From positions 124,001 to 188,000 of the forward strand of contig CAIWHK010000032.1 of assembly GCA_903912525.1 (NCBI GenBank): a DNA stretch of 64,000 bases, in the 5' to 3' direction. Source of the stretch: an uncultured bacterium. Its GTDB lineage: Bacteria; Krumholzibacteriota; Krumholzibacteriia; LZORAL124-64-63. The notes under the pieces were generated by a model. That model ran no database searches. It saw nothing but the letters and a program-made list of their open reading frames with translations, and was not told the origin of the DNA. The translations under genes and the position numbers were made by a program. Below, in pieces: positions 24,601-34,171 of this stretch (within the stretch, counting starts at the first letter, position 1; each line of letters begins with the position of its first letter).

Positions 24601-27600
24601 AGCAGTTGTTCGCCGTCGATGCGGCGGACGCCCTCGCGTTCCCACCGGCTGCCCAGGAAACGGAGGTCCGACAGTTGCAGGTGGACGGTCGACGGCGCGC
24701 CGGCAGTCTCGTTCTCGTACCAGACGCGCGCGTGCGTCACCGCCTTGATGTTGGCGACCGTTCCCGCCGAGACCGAATCGAGCGCGGCAAGCGGGATGCG
24801 GTACTTACGCCAGGCGATCCCGGCCGCCACGAGATCCCCGACGTTGTCGTAGTCACGCACGACGTCGACCAGAGCCGGCGTTTCCTTCAGGTCGATCGCC
24901 ACGGTGTAGAAGCCGTCATCCTTGTCCAACCGCCCGTTGGCGTTCAGGTCCTCGGTATCCTCGCGGTTGTTGCGCGCGGTGTTGTTGATGCGCGGGAACG
25001 GGTCGTCGGCGCCGACGAAATCGGCGTCATAGAGCTTTCCATCGGAAGCATCGCCGTCCAGGCCGATGTCCTCGTCATAGGTCCACACGCCGTCAGGCTG
25101 GTTGTTGACAATGCCGTCTTCCCGCTGGAGCGAATCGGTGACCAGGTTGCCTTGCGTATCCTTGGGCCAGAACCCGTCCTCGTTGATGTAGCCGAAATCG
25201 AAGTGCAGTGTTCCCGACCGCAGGGTCGTATCCGGCACTGCATCGTTGACCCAGACCTCCACGAACTGCGACTTCGACAGGTCCAGCCCGGTCCGGCTGA
25301 TGCCGCGCATGATGCCGCCCCAGTTCTCCGGTCTCCAGAGGCCGTCGGCGCGCAGGTAGAGATCCATAGCCGTCTGGGTCTCATCCCGCTCCTGGTTGAC
25401 CAGGTCCGGGTTCAGGTAGCGCCGCAGCACGCGCTCCTTGGGCAGGAACCAGCGCAGCGTCGGGACACGATCCTCGGGCTCGAACTTCCGCGAGTCGATA
25501 TGTTCGGTCAACCAGCCGGCTCCCAGTATGGGCTGACTGGCCCACGACCAGCCCAGGCGGTTGAGGGAGACCATGTCGGAGGCGTCCACGCCCTCGAAGT
25601 CCTCCAGGTAGACCTGGCCCTTGGTGTTTGGGTTGGGCATGCTGAGCGCCAGCTCACCCAGAAACTGGAGGCTGCTTTCGCGCTCTGAGTCGTTCCGGCT
25701 GAGGAAGTTCGCCACCGACGTCAGGAACCGCGGCTTGAACGTGTGCAGCAGGTTCACGTTGCCGACCATGTTCTTGCTCGGCTCCTCGCCCAGCTTCGCT
25801 TTCTCGCCGACGATCGCCTCGCTCTGGTACAGCAGGCTCGTCGCCAGCTTGCTGTCGCGCCCGAGGTCGTAGCCCAGGCTGAGGCCCATCAGGCTGGTGT
25901 TCCCGCCGCCCATGAACGGCGCGAACTGGTAGTCGACCGAGATCTTGCTGTCGGCCGTCAGGTTCGCGGCATCACCCTTCAACTGGATCTCGCCGAAGGT
26001 GTAGTCGATCTCGTAGTCCACGTTGCGTGTCAGGGTCCGCCCGTCGACAGTGACCGTCTCCGAGCCTTCCTCGATATTCGAGGCGCCCAGGCTGATGCTG
26101 CTGCTGGCCGCCGCGTGGCGGGCCACGATGTTGAATTCGCTGTGGGTGACCAGTTCGCTCTGCTGGGTATCCTCGGCGTAAATGCGGCTGAGGCCGGCGA
26201 TGCTCAACTGCAGGAACGTCCCCGTCCACGCGAAGTTCTCCACGTCGGCGTACTCCGCGTACTTCTCCGGCGGCGCGTTGAACGGCTCGGGAAAATCGAG
26301 GGGGAACTTCAGCAGCCCCTTCACGAGGTCGATCAGGTACGGGTTGTCGGCGTCGGCGAGCCCGTCATGTATCGTCTCACCCTGCGGGTTGGTCCGGTCC
26401 AGGCCGAAGACGCGGATGTAGTCGATCTTGTTCGCGCTGTCCTGCGCCGGCTGGCTACTGCCGGGATCATTCTTCTCGATGCGCAACTCGAACGTGGCAG
26501 GATCGATGTTCGCGCCGCCCAGCGAATAGATGTTCCGCAGCACGTACTTGAAGACGTGCGGAACCGTGTCCGTGGACAGCGACTTCAGGAGCTTCATGCG
26601 GTAATAGCTGCCGGTGCCGCCGGTGACGGTCTGCACCGGCGAGCCGATGACCTCGGGATTGTCGCCGATCCGTGCGACTTCGCCGCCCTGCGCGTCCTCG
26701 ACGATGTAGACCACAGCCAGCACGTCGGAGGCGTCCATCTGCGTGCGCATGTCGATGGCGATGAGACCGCCGTTGCTGTCGAGCATCGGGTCGAACGCCG
26801 TATATTCACGCCAGCGCGGGCCGTAATCGTGCGGCGCGGTAAAATCGATGCTGCCGTCACCCCACGCCCCGAAGCCGAGGCTGTCGACATAGACCGCCAC
26901 GTTGGAGATGTCACCGGGCTGGAACGTCCCGGTGGGCATCAGTTCGAACACCTTGACCGAACTGTACCGGATGCGCTCCCCGTTCCGGCGCCCGAAGGGC
27001 TCGGACTCGGGCAGGTCGAGGCGGAAGAAGCGGTTGTTGAGGTACGCGTACGCGGGGATGATGTTGTCGGAAACCTGCCCACCCTTGGCGTTGAACTGCT
27101 TGGAACTGGACTCCGCCTTCTGCTTGGACGCGACGACGGTGAATTCGGCGCGCCCGACCTGGCCGGTGACCTTAACGCCGAACAGGCCGGATTTGTTCGA
27201 GCTGTAGCCCATCAGCTGGCTGCCCGGCAGGGTCAGGCCGACGTCGCCCGTTTCGATCGTCTTGATGATCTCGTCGTCCAGGCCGCGGTACATCAACTTG
27301 ATCTTCGTGGCGTCCGGGCCCATCTGCTGGCTGTTGTGGTCGACCTCGAGGATGATCTTCTCGCCGATGGTGCCCGAGAGGTTGATCGACAGCTGCTGCT
27401 CCATGTCGAGCGTCGGGAACAGGGACTGGCTGCTGACGCGCTCGCTGGCGACGAACGGCTTGGTCACCGTGCTCTCGCCGCTGAGGGCGATGTGCTCGCG
27501 TCCAGTGATCTTGATCTGGGTCTTCTCGCCCTTGCCGATGATCTTCTCGAGTGTGCGCGGCAGCTTCACGGGAATCGTCAGGTTGATCAGGCCCGAGTCC

Positions 27601-28217
27601 TGCGTCCCCTTGGATCCACCAGTCACGTTCAGCGCGTCGGTCCGTCCGAGTGTCGTCGCCACGGTATAGCTGCGCAGCGAGTAGGCGCCGATGTCGTCGA
27701 CGAACAGGTCCACCACGTCGTCCCCAACCGGTCGCGGCGGGTACCACGTGAACCCGCCGGGCAGGGTGTCGGCGAGAGGCATCAGGTTGAAGTAGCGCGG
27801 GTGCCTGACCCGGGTGACGATGCCCAGCAGGTCATTGTATTCGACCAGGCTCTCCTGCCGCACGAGATCGACGTTGGCGCGCTGGCGCCACTGGCGACGC
27901 CAGATCGTGGACGCGTCCGGCTGCCGTCCCGGCTCGCGCAGCGGATCGACACCCTGCCGGAGCAGGCGCTCCCGCAGGATCAGGCGCTCAGGGCCAAGGA
28001 GGCGCGGGTCATCCGTGGTCCGCAACAGGACGTCCAGGCCGGGCACCGGCGCGCCGGCTGGCGCGGCCGCGTCGACGGGCGCATCACTCTGGGCCTGGGC
28101 CCCCGCCGGCAGGCACGCGAACCACGCCAGGGCAGCCACCACGGACCACAGCCGGCAACCGGCGGGGAACCAGCCCCGCCAACATGGGTTTCCGAGCCTG
28201 CCAGATGACCGGGACAA
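21627..28217 (-). CDS. sprA: SprA, giant outer-membrane translocon of type IX secretion
   Basis: A 2196-residue protein matching the gliding-motility/T9SS protein SprA in length (usually 2300-2500) and character. SprA is the outer-membrane conduit for T9SS cargo. A signal peptide (cleavage near AGAQAQ) is followed by very long beta-rich sequence with motifs such as NLTIPVKLPRTLEKIIGKG, YAYLNNRFFRLDLPESEPFG, GQVYLEDFEGVD and DIRLEGIKRD-like edges, and it ends in Phe-Val-Phe. A charged, Arg/Glu/Pro-rich insert of about 125 residues (1762-1885) interrupts the barrel. Start is TTG 28217 (AAGGAG 8 nt upstream). No other T9SS core gene is visible here. Confidence 0.88.
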   Translation of the reverse strand: MSRSSGRLGNPCWRGWFPAGCRLWSVVAALAWFACLPAGAQAQSDAPVDAAAPAGAPVPGLDVLLRTTDDPRLLGPERLILRERLLRQGVDPLREPGRQPDASTIWRRQWRQRANVDLVRQESLVEYNDLLGIVTRVRHPRYFNLMPLADTLPGGFTWYPPRPVGDDVVDLFVDDIGAYSLRSYTVATTLGRTDALNVTGGSKGTQDSGLINLTIPVKLPRTLEKIIGKGEKTQIKITGREHIALSGESTVTKPFVASERVSSQSLFPTLDMEQQLSINLSGTIGEKIILEVDHNSQQMGPDATKIKLMYRGLDDEIIKTIETGDVGLTLPGSQLMGYSSNKSGLFGVKVTGQVGRAEFTVVASKQKAESSSKQFNAKGGQVSDNIIPAYAYLNNRFFRLDLPESEPFGRRNGERIRYSSVKVFELMPTGTFQPGDISNVAVYVDSLGFGAWGDGSIDFTAPHDYGPRWREYTAFDPMLDSNGGLIAIDMRTQMDASDVLAVVYIVEDAQGGEVARIGDNPEVIGSPVQTVTGGTGSYYRMKLLKSLSTDTVPHVFKYVLRNIYSLGGANIDPATFELRIEKNDPGSSQPAQDSANKIDYIRVFGLDRTNPQGETIHDGLADADNPYLIDLVKGLLKFPLDFPEPFNAPPEKYAEYADVENFAWTGTFLQLSIAGLSRIYAEDTQQSELVTHSEFNIVARHAAASSSISLGASNIEEGSETVTVDGRTLTRNVDYEIDYTFGEIQLKGDAANLTADSKISVDYQFAPFMGGGNTSLMGLSLGYDLGRDSKLATSLLYQSEAIVGEKAKLGEEPSKNMVGNVNLLHTFKPRFLTSVANFLSRNDSERESSLQFLGELALSMPNPNTKGQVYLEDFEGVDASDMVSLNRLGWSWASQPILGAGWLTEHIDSRKFEPEDRVPTLRWFLPKERVLRRYLNPDLVNQERDETQTAMDLYLRADGLWRPENWGGIMRGISRTGLDLSKSQFVEVWVNDAVPDTTLRSGTLHFDFGYINEDGFWPKDTQGNLVTDSLQREDGIVNNQPDGVWTYDEDIGLDGDASDGKLYDADFVGADDPFPRINNTARNNREDTEDLNANGRLDKDDGFYTVAIDLKETPALVDVVRDYDNVGDLVAAGIAWRKYRIPLAALDSVSAGTVANIKAVTHARVWYENETAGAPSTVHLQLSDLRFLGSRWEREGVRRIDGEQLLSRGERLPDEEFFLGEVNNKENPDYSPPFSVHVENNIPDKEQSLVLNFQDLERGHLMRISKQVSPRGDDYTSYRNMSWYWFNPSHGTADLDLLFRVGADSLNYYEVAYRFSDGAAKTGWHRSSIGLAELSNAKTGDLAEDGSLHAIVPDMESGDEYRVRVVGRPDLRRVRRYFVCVANNALSAPANGYFYINDVRLEGIKRDQGVAERAGVRLNMADVFKVDFDWRHTDDEYHGLDKRTGSGVDKGEWNLTNSFNVEDFLPLAGFRLPVNGSRRQSIDRPKYVTNSDIEIIDPDMLSAMSTISTREQFSARLNHTPAKAALLRYMVDPWSVQLSGSREKTDSPLQLLRSKSLQGSLNFDLRIQGSYTLGAYPVFRWFPIIKGLSVVPRRVALGASFSSTEGATTTIAENGLVTVRPVDRKRIGKLTGALDYSPLSIADIAFGVNSDRDLMREEKVGGVNIGQENRRSYDLRITFAPPKGVKLSSSPFLVPARLALRLVDRLNPSLQFTGGFADIHDPATRQPGDPEGVRSVSNSGGWDLRLQVPVGDAVKAVFPEQRRSDSQRDQMLAQQRRLEERESRRPPGASPTMPNTAPAVGDTAQSRGGAGTPETRATTPVAAEDDLLLTPDERQRREDERLIAAAEERIAREQEEQRGGAATGVVVPGAGPPPASEATTGAGHGFGPRTLVEPFVSALRNTQPVKVTLTRRRNSSYVRLLDPASFWYEAGFTSGLDVDATRFAARGFDEQESVTLATNTKLTRQLSLDLKYASNNTVREQVGSESRSLREEWPDVQVSLSGIEKWRLLGGGGKEGEGWFRSSSFNVGYKKSLTVNGYTATVFSPTYSTTVQPRWSFTFPSGLSATLNANLKWDEVRGNGVMTKTNQARYGLQVRHQFRAEQFLAKMGLYRPGSSQNVTLDVDLAYQSDRTDRVNPGFADTAPTGQKRLSLDPRFTYQISKNLNGALRFKFARSNNIATGQHSTTLGLGVEATFVF

Positions 28218-28465
28218 ACGCGGGATCTCCTTGATGGCGCGGAGTCGGCCGGCAAAATACTGCTGGTCCGGCCGTCGCCCGTCTACGAAAATGGTCAGGC
28301 TGTGCCCTCGGAGGGGCCCATCCTTCCGGCTCCCGCACCGGGAGTCGTGAAAAGTCCGGCTCGGACAGGCCATCCCGGAACGCTCGGCACCCGGTTCGCC
28401 GGACGTCGGCGACGGGGCGCACGCGGCCTCAGCGGCTTGCCGCCGCCACAACCACGAAAGCGTCT

Positions 28466-29872
28466 ATGCGCTTGATTAACAGGCACTTGCTCACTGCGAC
28501 CGCAGGGCCCTTTGTCTTCGGCTGGGTCGTGATCACGTTCCTGCTGATGATAGATGTCCTGTTCAGGTACGTCGATCTGTTTGTCACCAAGGGCGTTCCG
28601 TTCCTCCTGGCCACACGGGTCCTGGGCCTGAGCCTGGGGCATACTTTTGCATTGTCCGTGCCAATGGCGGTGCTGGTCGGCGTGCTGATGGGCGTCGGGC
28701 AACTGGCCGCCGATCATGAAATTACGGCGATGCGCGCCAGCGGGCTCAGCCTGTGGTCGATCGCCCGCCCGCTGTTCCTGGCCGCCGCCCTGATCACGGC
28801 CACCCAGGCAGCCTACAACCACTACGTCTACCCCCGGTCCAACCACCTGCTGGTCAACCTGTTGCAGGACATCGGCCGGCAGAAACCGATGCTGGAAATC
28901 CGCGAGCACCAGTTCACCGACCTCAATGACAAGCTGACCATCTACGTGCGGCACAAGGACGACCGGACCGGCGTCATCGGCGAAGTGTCCATTTTTGAAA
29001 AGGCCCAGCCCGGCGACCCGTCACCGCGGCTGACGATCGCCGCGCGCGGCCGGATCATCCCCGACCACGACCAGAACCTGCTGCGGATCGAACTCGAAGA
29101 CGGGGAAATCCACGAGATCCCCGATGCCCAGAAACCCGGGACCTACCAGCTGACCCGGTTCAAGCGGCACAGCCTCGTCGTCGAGCACATGGAACAGGAT
29201 TTCCAGGAATCCGACCGGACGGCCCGCGGCGACCGCGAGATGGACCTGAAGGAACTGCGCGCGGCGATGCGGCAGGAGATCGGCCACCAGGACGACGTGC
29301 GCGCCCGCGTCCGCGAACTCGCGGCCGGCGTGATCGACGAGCAGTGGAAGGCCCTCGACGCCGACGGACGCGACGACCTGATCAGCGCGGGCGCCGCCGG
29401 GGACCGGCCCCCGGCGCAGGTGCTTGACGGGCGGTTCCGGGTGACCCGGCAGAAAGTCGAGCGGGCGCTCGAGCAGGACCGTTACCAGGTGCGCCTGTTC
29501 GAGAGCTACCAGATGAAGGCGAACAAGTACGGCGTCGAGTACCACAAGAAGTTCGCCATTCCGGTCGCGTGCGTGGTTTTCGTGCTGCTGGGGGTGCCCA
29601 TGGCGGTGGCCGGCTCCCGCAGCGGCCGGGGCATCAGTGTCTCCCTGGCGCTCGCGGTGTACCTCATCTACTACGCGTTCCTGATGGGCGGAGAAAAGCT
29701 CGCTGACCGCGGCAAGCTGGACCCCATCGTGGCCATGTGGAGCGCCAACGTCGTCCTGACCGCGATCGGCATCCCGCTGTTCGCGCACACCGTGCGCGAA
29801 GGCCGCCTGCCGGACCTGCCGCGACCGTGGCGGCGGCGCGCCGTGCACGACGGCACGACTGGGGCGCACTGA
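28466..29872 (+). CDS. lptF: LPS export permease LptF
   Basis: A 468-residue YjgP/YjgQ-family inner-membrane permease of the LptB2FG transporter that extracts lipopolysaccharide. It has three N-terminal membrane helices (INRHLLTATAGPFVFGW, FALSVPMAVLVGVLMGVGQLA with the DHEITAMRASG coupling helix), a periplasmic beta-jellyroll, and three C-terminal helices (FAIPVACVVFVLLGVPMAVAG). Compared with its partner LptG it is about 110 residues longer, owing to a charged helical stretch (about 241-358) before the fourth helix. Stop and LptG start overlap (TGATG). Upstream lies the divergent sprA. Partners LptB and LptC are encoded at 42-43 kb. Confidence 0.92.
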   Translation: MRLINRHLLTATAGPFVFGWVVITFLLMIDVLFRYVDLFVTKGVPFLLATRVLGLSLGHTFALSVPMAVLVGVLMGVGQLAADHEITAMRASGLSLWSIARPLFLAAALITATQAAYNHYVYPRSNHLLVNLLQDIGRQKPMLEIREHQFTDLNDKLTIYVRHKDDRTGVIGEVSIFEKAQPGDPSPRLTIAARGRIIPDHDQNLLRIELEDGEIHEIPDAQKPGTYQLTRFKRHSLVVEHMEQDFQESDRTARGDREMDLKELRAAMRQEIGHQDDVRARVRELAAGVIDEQWKALDADGRDDLISAGAAGDRPPAQVLDGRFRVTRQKVERALEQDRYQVRLFESYQMKANKYGVEYHKKFAIPVACVVFVLLGVPMAVAGSRSGRGISVSLALAVYLIYYAFLMGGEKLADRGKLDPIVAMWSANVVLTAIGIPLFAHTVREGRLPDLPRPWRRRAVHDGTTGAH

Positions 29873-30945
29873 TGGCCATCATCCACCGCCGCCTCCTGCT
29901 GACCTTCCTGCGCTACCTCGGGTTGGGGCTGGTGGGTGCGCTGATCCTGTTCACGCTTGTGGACCTGCTCGAGCACATGGGCAGCCTGGTCGACAATTCG
30001 GCCACCACCAGCGAGATCCTGCGGTACTACCTCTACAAGGCCGCCTGGATCGTCGACATCGTCCTGCCGATCGCCATGCTCATGGCCACGCTGTTCTCGG
30101 TGGGCCAGATGGCCCGTTACCTGGAGCTGACCGCCCTGTTCGCCGCCGGCTGGTCCCTGATGCGGGTCACCCGCCCGTTGGTTGTTCTCGCCGCCGGGGT
30201 GTCACTGATGTCCCTCGGCTGGCGCGAGTTCGTGCTCCCCAAGGCCAACGTCGAGCGCGACCGGGTATGGGAAGTGGAGATCCACGGCCGCGCCGACCTG
30301 ATCCGGCCGACCCAGAACATCGCCCTGACGGGGCCGGACGGACGACTCTACTACGCTCGGCGGTATGACCCGGGCAACAGCCTGCTGACCGGCCTGAAGA
30401 TCGTGACACGCCAGGGTGCGCGGATCACCGAACGGATCGACGCCGCGCGCGCCGAATGGGATGGCGAGCACTGGACGCTGGTCGACGGCACGCGCCGTGT
30501 GTTCGAAGGCGATGCCGAGCGGCTGACGACCTTCACGCGCCTGACCGCCACCGACCTGACCATCAAGCCGAAGGCCTTCGAACGGGACCGCATCGCGCAG
30601 GAGGACATGAACATCCGCCAGCTGCGGGAATACGTCGGCCTGGTGCGCCAGACGGGCGGCAACCCCCGCTCAGCCGAGGTGGACCTCCAGTTCAACCTGG
30701 CGTTCCCGCTGGTCAACCTGATCGTCGTGCTGATGGGTATCGTCCTGGCCTCCGGGCCCCGGAAGACCACGGTTGCCTCGGGATTCGGGCTGACCATCGC
30801 CGTCAGCTTCGGGTACTACCTGTTCATGAACTTCGGCCGGGCGCTGGGGCACGCCGGCGTGGCGCCCCCGGTCCTGGCCGCCTGGGCCGGCAACCTGTTC
30901 TACGGATTGGCCTTTGCCGGACTGTTCCTGCGGGCCCGGCGCTAG
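29872..30945 (+). CDS. lptG: LPS export permease LptG
   Basis: A 357-residue YjgP/YjgQ permease, second half of LptB2FG. N-terminal helices (FLRYLGLGLVGALILFTLVDLLEH; IVLPIAMLMATLFSVGQMAR with ELTALFAAGWSLMRV), a periplasmic jellyroll (about 95-260) and three C-terminal helices (FNLAFPLVNLIVVLMGIVLASG). Normal length for the family. It starts at the ATG overlapping the lptF stop by one base, so the two are translationally coupled. Confidence 0.93.
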   Translation: MAIIHRRLLLTFLRYLGLGLVGALILFTLVDLLEHMGSLVDNSATTSEILRYYLYKAAWIVDIVLPIAMLMATLFSVGQMARYLELTALFAAGWSLMRVTRPLVVLAAGVSLMSLGWREFVLPKANVERDRVWEVEIHGRADLIRPTQNIALTGPDGRLYYARRYDPGNSLLTGLKIVTRQGARITERIDAARAEWDGEHWTLVDGTRRVFEGDAERLTTFTRLTATDLTIKPKAFERDRIAQEDMNIRQLREYVGLVRQTGGNPRSAEVDLQFNLAFPLVNLIVVLMGIVLASGPRKTTVASGFGLTIAVSFGYYLFMNFGRALGHAGVAPPVLAAWAGNLFYGLAFAGLFLRARR

Positions 30946-30976
30946 GGACCGATGGCGGCTGATTTGGCTGGACTCC

Positions 30977-31005
30977 TTGCCTGGGCCGTCCTAGCTTGGT
31001 AAATT
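30977..31005 (+). promoter_or_regulatory. Sigma-70-like promoter candidate for the PKD lipoprotein gene
   Basis: TTGCCT (30977-30982), exactly 17 nt, then TAAATT (31000-31005); four of six matches in each. Predicted leader about 84 nt. Confidence 0.42.
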
Positions 31006-31095
31006 GAATGCACAGGCAGACCGGTCCCGGGCCGCGTCCCGGGATCGCTGATCGGCACCGCCTCAGGCGACCCCACAGGGAGAGCAAGCTAGCCC

Positions 31096-31776
31096 ATGAA
31101 ACGCGTTTCCATCCGCCTGGCGATCTGCCTCGCCTCCGTCCTGCTGGCCCTGCTCGGAGCGGGCTGCAAGGAAAACAGCAAGCCGCGCATCACCCGCATC
31201 AACGTCAGCCCTGCCTGCGGGGTGGTGCCGGTCGAAGTCGTGGCCACCGCCTACGCTTCCGGCGGCGACGAGTCGGGCGACCCGCTCGGCGGCAACAACA
31301 ACCTCGAGATGAACTGGGCCTTCGGCGACGGCGGCAACGGTTCCACCTCGGTGGCGTACCACACGTTCAACCAGGCAGGGACCTACAACGTCGTCGTGAC
31401 GGCTGTCGATCCCGCCGGGGAAACGGCCAGCGCCACGGTGCCGGTGACGGTGCTCCCGGACAGCCTCGTGGTCGAGCCTTCGACCAACTTCCCGTCCGGC
31501 ACGGTCACCACGAGCGACATCGTCCACTTCGCGGCCGCGGTGACCACCTGCGACGTCGATTTCCCCGGCGTGCCCGGCGACGCCGTGAAGTTGTCGTTCC
31601 GCTGGCAGATGAATGACGCGACCCACCAGGTCTACACCGGCTCGAACCCGTCCTTCAGGTTCGTCACGGCCGGCGAGTACGACGTGAACCTGACGGTGAC
31701 CTATGCGGCCTGGGCCGTGACCCGGCACAGCACGATCCACCTCACGGTCACCGCGCCGCCGACCGGGGCCAACTGA
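31096..31776 (+). CDS. Lipoprotein with PKD domains
   Basis: A 226-residue envelope lipoprotein. The signal ends in a lipobox LLGAGC (Cys24). Two immunoglobulin-like PKD domains follow: the first has the signature NWAFGDGGNGSTSVAYHTFNQAG and ends with TYNVVVTAVD; the second contains FRWQMNDATHQVY and a matching AGEYDVNLTVTY. PKD domains are adhesive or structural units of surface proteins. No enzyme domain is present. Start: ATG after GGGAGAG. It is a single-gene unit with its own promoter candidate and terminator. Confidence 0.85.
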   Translation: MKRVSIRLAICLASVLLALLGAGCKENSKPRITRINVSPACGVVPVEVVATAYASGGDESGDPLGGNNNLEMNWAFGDGGNGSTSVAYHTFNQAGTYNVVVTAVDPAGETASATVPVTVLPDSLVVEPSTNFPSGTVTTSDIVHFAAAVTTCDVDFPGVPGDAVKLSFRWQMNDATHQVYTGSNPSFRFVTAGEYDVNLTVTYAAWAVTRHSTIHLTVTAPPTGAN

Positions 31777-31818
31777 CCTCACGTCGGGCGCCCCCGGGCG
31801 ACCCGAACTGATGAAAGC

Positions 31819-31855
31819 AGCGGCGGGGCTCCGGGAGCCCCGCCGCTTTCGTTTG
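31819..31855 (+). terminator. Terminator between the PKD lipoprotein gene and metK
   Basis: AGCGGCGGGGCT (31819-31830) pairs with AGCCCCGCCGCT (31836-31847) around a 5-nt loop, followed by TTCGTTTGTC. It may also stop metK transcription from the other side, but that tail is less T-rich. Confidence 0.82.
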
Positions 31856-31873
31856 TCTTCTTCGTTTGTCTTC
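31848..31873 (+). repeat. Perfect 13-bp tandem duplication
   Basis: TTCGTTTGTCTTC occurs twice head to tail (31848-31860 and 31861-31873) directly after the terminator stem. It doubles the T-rich tail; probably a slippage duplication. Confidence 0.8.
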
Positions 31874-31893
31874 CGTCGTTCGTCGAAGGCGCC

Positions 31894-33039
31894 TCAGCGC
31901 ACAGCGGCCTTGAGCTTGTCCGCGAGGTCGCGACGCTCCCACGAGAAGTCCTGGTCGTCGCGCCCGAAGTGGCCGTAGGCTGCCGTCGGCGAGAACACCG
32001 GCTTGCGCAGGTCCAGACGGGTGATGATGCCCTTGGGCGTCATGTCCGCCACCTCGCGGATTGCCGCGACGATCTTCTCCTCGGGCACCTTCGCCGTGCC
32101 GAAGCAATCGACATTGATCGACACCGGCTCGGCGACGCCGATCGCATAGGCCACCTGCACCTGGCAGCGGTCGGCCAGGCCGGCCGCCACCACGTTGACG
32201 GCCAGATGCCGGGCCGCGTAGGCGCCAGAGCGGTCAACCTTCGTGGGATCCTTGCCGCTGAACGCGCCGCCGCCATGGCAAGCACTGCCGCCATAGGTGT
32301 CGACGATGATCTTGCGGCCGGTCAGGCCGCAGTCACCCTGCGGGCCGCCCACGACGAAGCGACCGGTCGGGTTGATGTGCTTCTTGTAGCCCGCGTGGTC
32401 GACCTTGAATTCCTTCAGGACCGGCTCGATCACGTGCACCGTAATCGCTTCCTGCAGGTCGGACAGCTTGACGGCATCATCGTGCTGCGTCGAGACGACG
32501 ACCGTCTCGACCTTGACCGGCAGGTTGTTCTCGTAGAGGCAGGTGACCTGCGTCTTGCCGTCCGGGCGCGCCCAGGGCAGCGTCCCGTCCTTGCGTCGGG
32601 CCGCCAGGCGCTGCGCCATGCGGTGCGCCAGGGTGATCGGCAGCGGCATCAGGACGTCGGTCTCGCGGCAGGCGTAGCCGAACATCAGGCCCTGGTCGCC
32701 GGCGCCGCCCGGGTCGACGCCCATGGCGATGTCCGGCGACTGCTTGTCGATCGACACCAGCACGGCGCACGAGTCCGCGTCGAAGCCGATCGCGGAGGAC
32801 GTATAGCCGATGCGCCGGATCGTATCGCGAACCAGGGTCGGGATGTCTACGTACGTCGAGGTCGTGATCTCGCCGGCAAGGCAGGCCATGCCCGTGGTGA
32901 CCAACGTCTCGCAGGCGATGCGACCGGTCGGGTCCTTCGCCAGGATGGCGTCGACGACCGCATCGGAGATCTGGTCGGCCACCTTGTCGGGATGACCCTC
33001 GGTCACCGACTCGCTCGTGAACAGGTACTGGTTACTCAT
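31894..33039 (-). CDS. metK: S-adenosylmethionine synthase
   Basis: A 381-residue cytoplasmic enzyme making S-adenosylmethionine from methionine and ATP. Signature segments: [13 protein letters not shown] (N-terminus), [51 protein letters not shown] and the phosphate loop [20 protein letters not shown]. Length is normal. Start is ATG 33039 with AAGGA upstream. It is the last gene of the long minus-strand run, 52 bp after the sugar isomerase gene, and I see no SAM riboswitch in that short gap. Confidence 0.97.
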   Translation of the reverse strand: MSNQYLFTSESVTEGHPDKVADQISDAVVDAILAKDPTGRIACETLVTTGMACLAGEITTSTYVDIPTLVRDTIRRIGYTSSAIGFDADSCAVLVSIDKQSPDIAMGVDPGGAGDQGLMFGYACRETDVLMPLPITLAHRMAQRLAARRKDGTLPWARPDGKTQVTCLYENNLPVKVETVVVSTQHDDAVKLSDLQEAITVHVIEPVLKEFKVDHAGYKKHINPTGRFVVGGPQGDCGLTGRKIIVDTYGGSACHGGGAFSGKDPTKVDRSGAYAARHLAVNVVAAGLADRCQVQVAYAIGVAEPVSINVDCFGTAKVPEEKIVAAIREVADMTPKGIITRLDLRKPVFSPTAAYGHFGRDDQDFSWERRDLADKLKAAVR

Positions 33040-33091
33040 GTCGACGATCCTTCCCCTCGTATCCGGGCCGCCCACGCTGTGGCGACCGGCC

Positions 33092-34171
33092 TCAAACGTT
33101 GTGCGCCCTTGCGAGCGCCTCCTTCAACCTGACGATGCGATCGACCGGGACCGGGTCCACGTTAGCAAGAACCGCCAGATGGCAGCTCAGATAGTCGCCG
33201 TACTGCACCAGTGACATGACCCTCGACAGGGCATCAGCCCCTCCGCCCCGCAACTCATGCACCACGCCGAACTGCCCGGTCAGCAGTTCGCGGGTCAGCC
33301 CGACGCGCAATGACGTCCGGGGATGCTCGTCGGCCGCGCGCAGGATCAGCAGCGCGAACCGCTCGCGGTCCGCGGGATCGAGGCACCAGCCCACGAGGTC
33401 GTTGTGGTCCAGCTCGGGAAACGCCGCCAAAAGGGCCGGCAGCTTGCTGTTCTCGTTCAACTGCGCCTTCAGGCGCATGCCTGCAGCGTGGCTTTCTCCC
33501 CCGCAAGTGTAGATCACCGGCACACGGCCCGCCAGTTCGCGGGCCAGGGCACCGGCCGCCACGTTCCCCTCCGGATCGCTCTCCCAGCCGGCGACCTCCG
33601 GACCCCACGGGCGACGGCGCGCGGGGTCGGCGCGGTCGAGCGCGGCGGCCGCCGCCTCGAGCGCCACAGCCGGGTCGGCAATGACCCCCAGCCGGCCCAG
33701 GACGCGGACCAGGGCCCCGAACCCGTAGCCGACGCTGGCGCGGGGCGGCAGCCCGCCCGGCAGCACGACGATCGGCACACCATCTGTCGCGGCCAGGGCC
33801 GCCAGTTCCCCGCCGGTGGTCACCGCCAGGCGCCGGCAACCGCGCTGCCCTGCAGCCGTGTAGGACGAAAGGGTCTCTTCCGTGCCGCCGGAATAGCTGG
33901 CGGCGATCACCAGGTCGTCGGCACCCACCCATGCGGGCAGACCGTAGTCGCGCCAGACGGTCAGGGACACGCCACCGGCCGCCAGCAGTGGCTGCGCCAA
34001 GTCGCCCGCGATGGCCGAGCCTCCCATGCCGCACATCACGATCCGCCGGACGCCTGGGGCCGGCGTGATCGTCTCGAGGCCGGCCAGACCCGCGCTCTCA
34101 CGCAACTGCCCCGGCAGCGCCGCGACCAGCTGGAACATCCGCCCCGCCCCACCCTCGGGCCAACGGCTCAT
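33092..34171 (-). CDS. Bifunctional phosphoglucose/phosphomannose isomerase
   Basis: A 359-residue SIS-fold isomerase interconverting fructose 6-phosphate with glucose 6-phosphate and probably mannose 6-phosphate. N-terminal SIS domain with [27 protein letters not shown] and the second SIS domain with [27 protein letters not shown] and [12 protein letters not shown], which are diagnostic of the bifunctional family rather than classical Pgi. Placed right after Enzyme I with a 4-bp ATGA overlap, so it is coupled to the PTS genes; that links sugar uptake to entry into glycolysis. Start: ATG 34171 with GGAGG upstream. Confidence 0.92.
   Translation of the reverse strand: MSRWPEGGAGRMFQLVAALPGQLRESAGLAGLETITPAPGVRRIVMCGMGGSAIAGDLAQPLLAAGGVSLTVWRDYGLPAWVGADDLVIAASYSGGTEETLSSYTAAGQRGCRRLAVTTGGELAALAATDGVPIVVLPGGLPPRASVGYGFGALVRVLGRLGVIADPAVALEAAAAALDRADPARRRPWGPEVAGWESDPEGNVAAGALARELAGRVPVIYTCGGESHAAGMRLKAQLNENSKLPALLAAFPELDHNDLVGWCLDPADRERFALLILRAADEHPRTSLRVGLTRELLTGQFGVVHELRGGGADALSRVMSLVQYGDYLSCHLAVLANVDPVPVDRIVRLKEALARAHNV

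Noticed and set aside
25743-28208. An 821-codon open frame on the plus strand opposite sprA (and many similar long frames elsewhere)
   Set aside because: In high-GC genes the opposite strand often stays open. The translation is rich in Arg, Gly and His, matches no family I know, and lies fully antisense to sprA.
28385-28400. CGGCACC-CGGT-TCGCC before lptF as a sigma-54 promoter
   Set aside because: The spacing is right but TTGC is lost; GG-N10-GC is frequent by chance at this base composition.
30965-30981. TTGGCTGGACTCCTTGC before the PKD lipoprotein as sigma-54 promoter
   Set aside because: The spacing is GG-N11-GC, one base too long; a sigma-70 pair overlaps it.
33040-33091. SAM riboswitch upstream of metK
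   Set aside because: Only 52 bp separate metK from the preceding gene and no conserved SAM aptamer elements are present.
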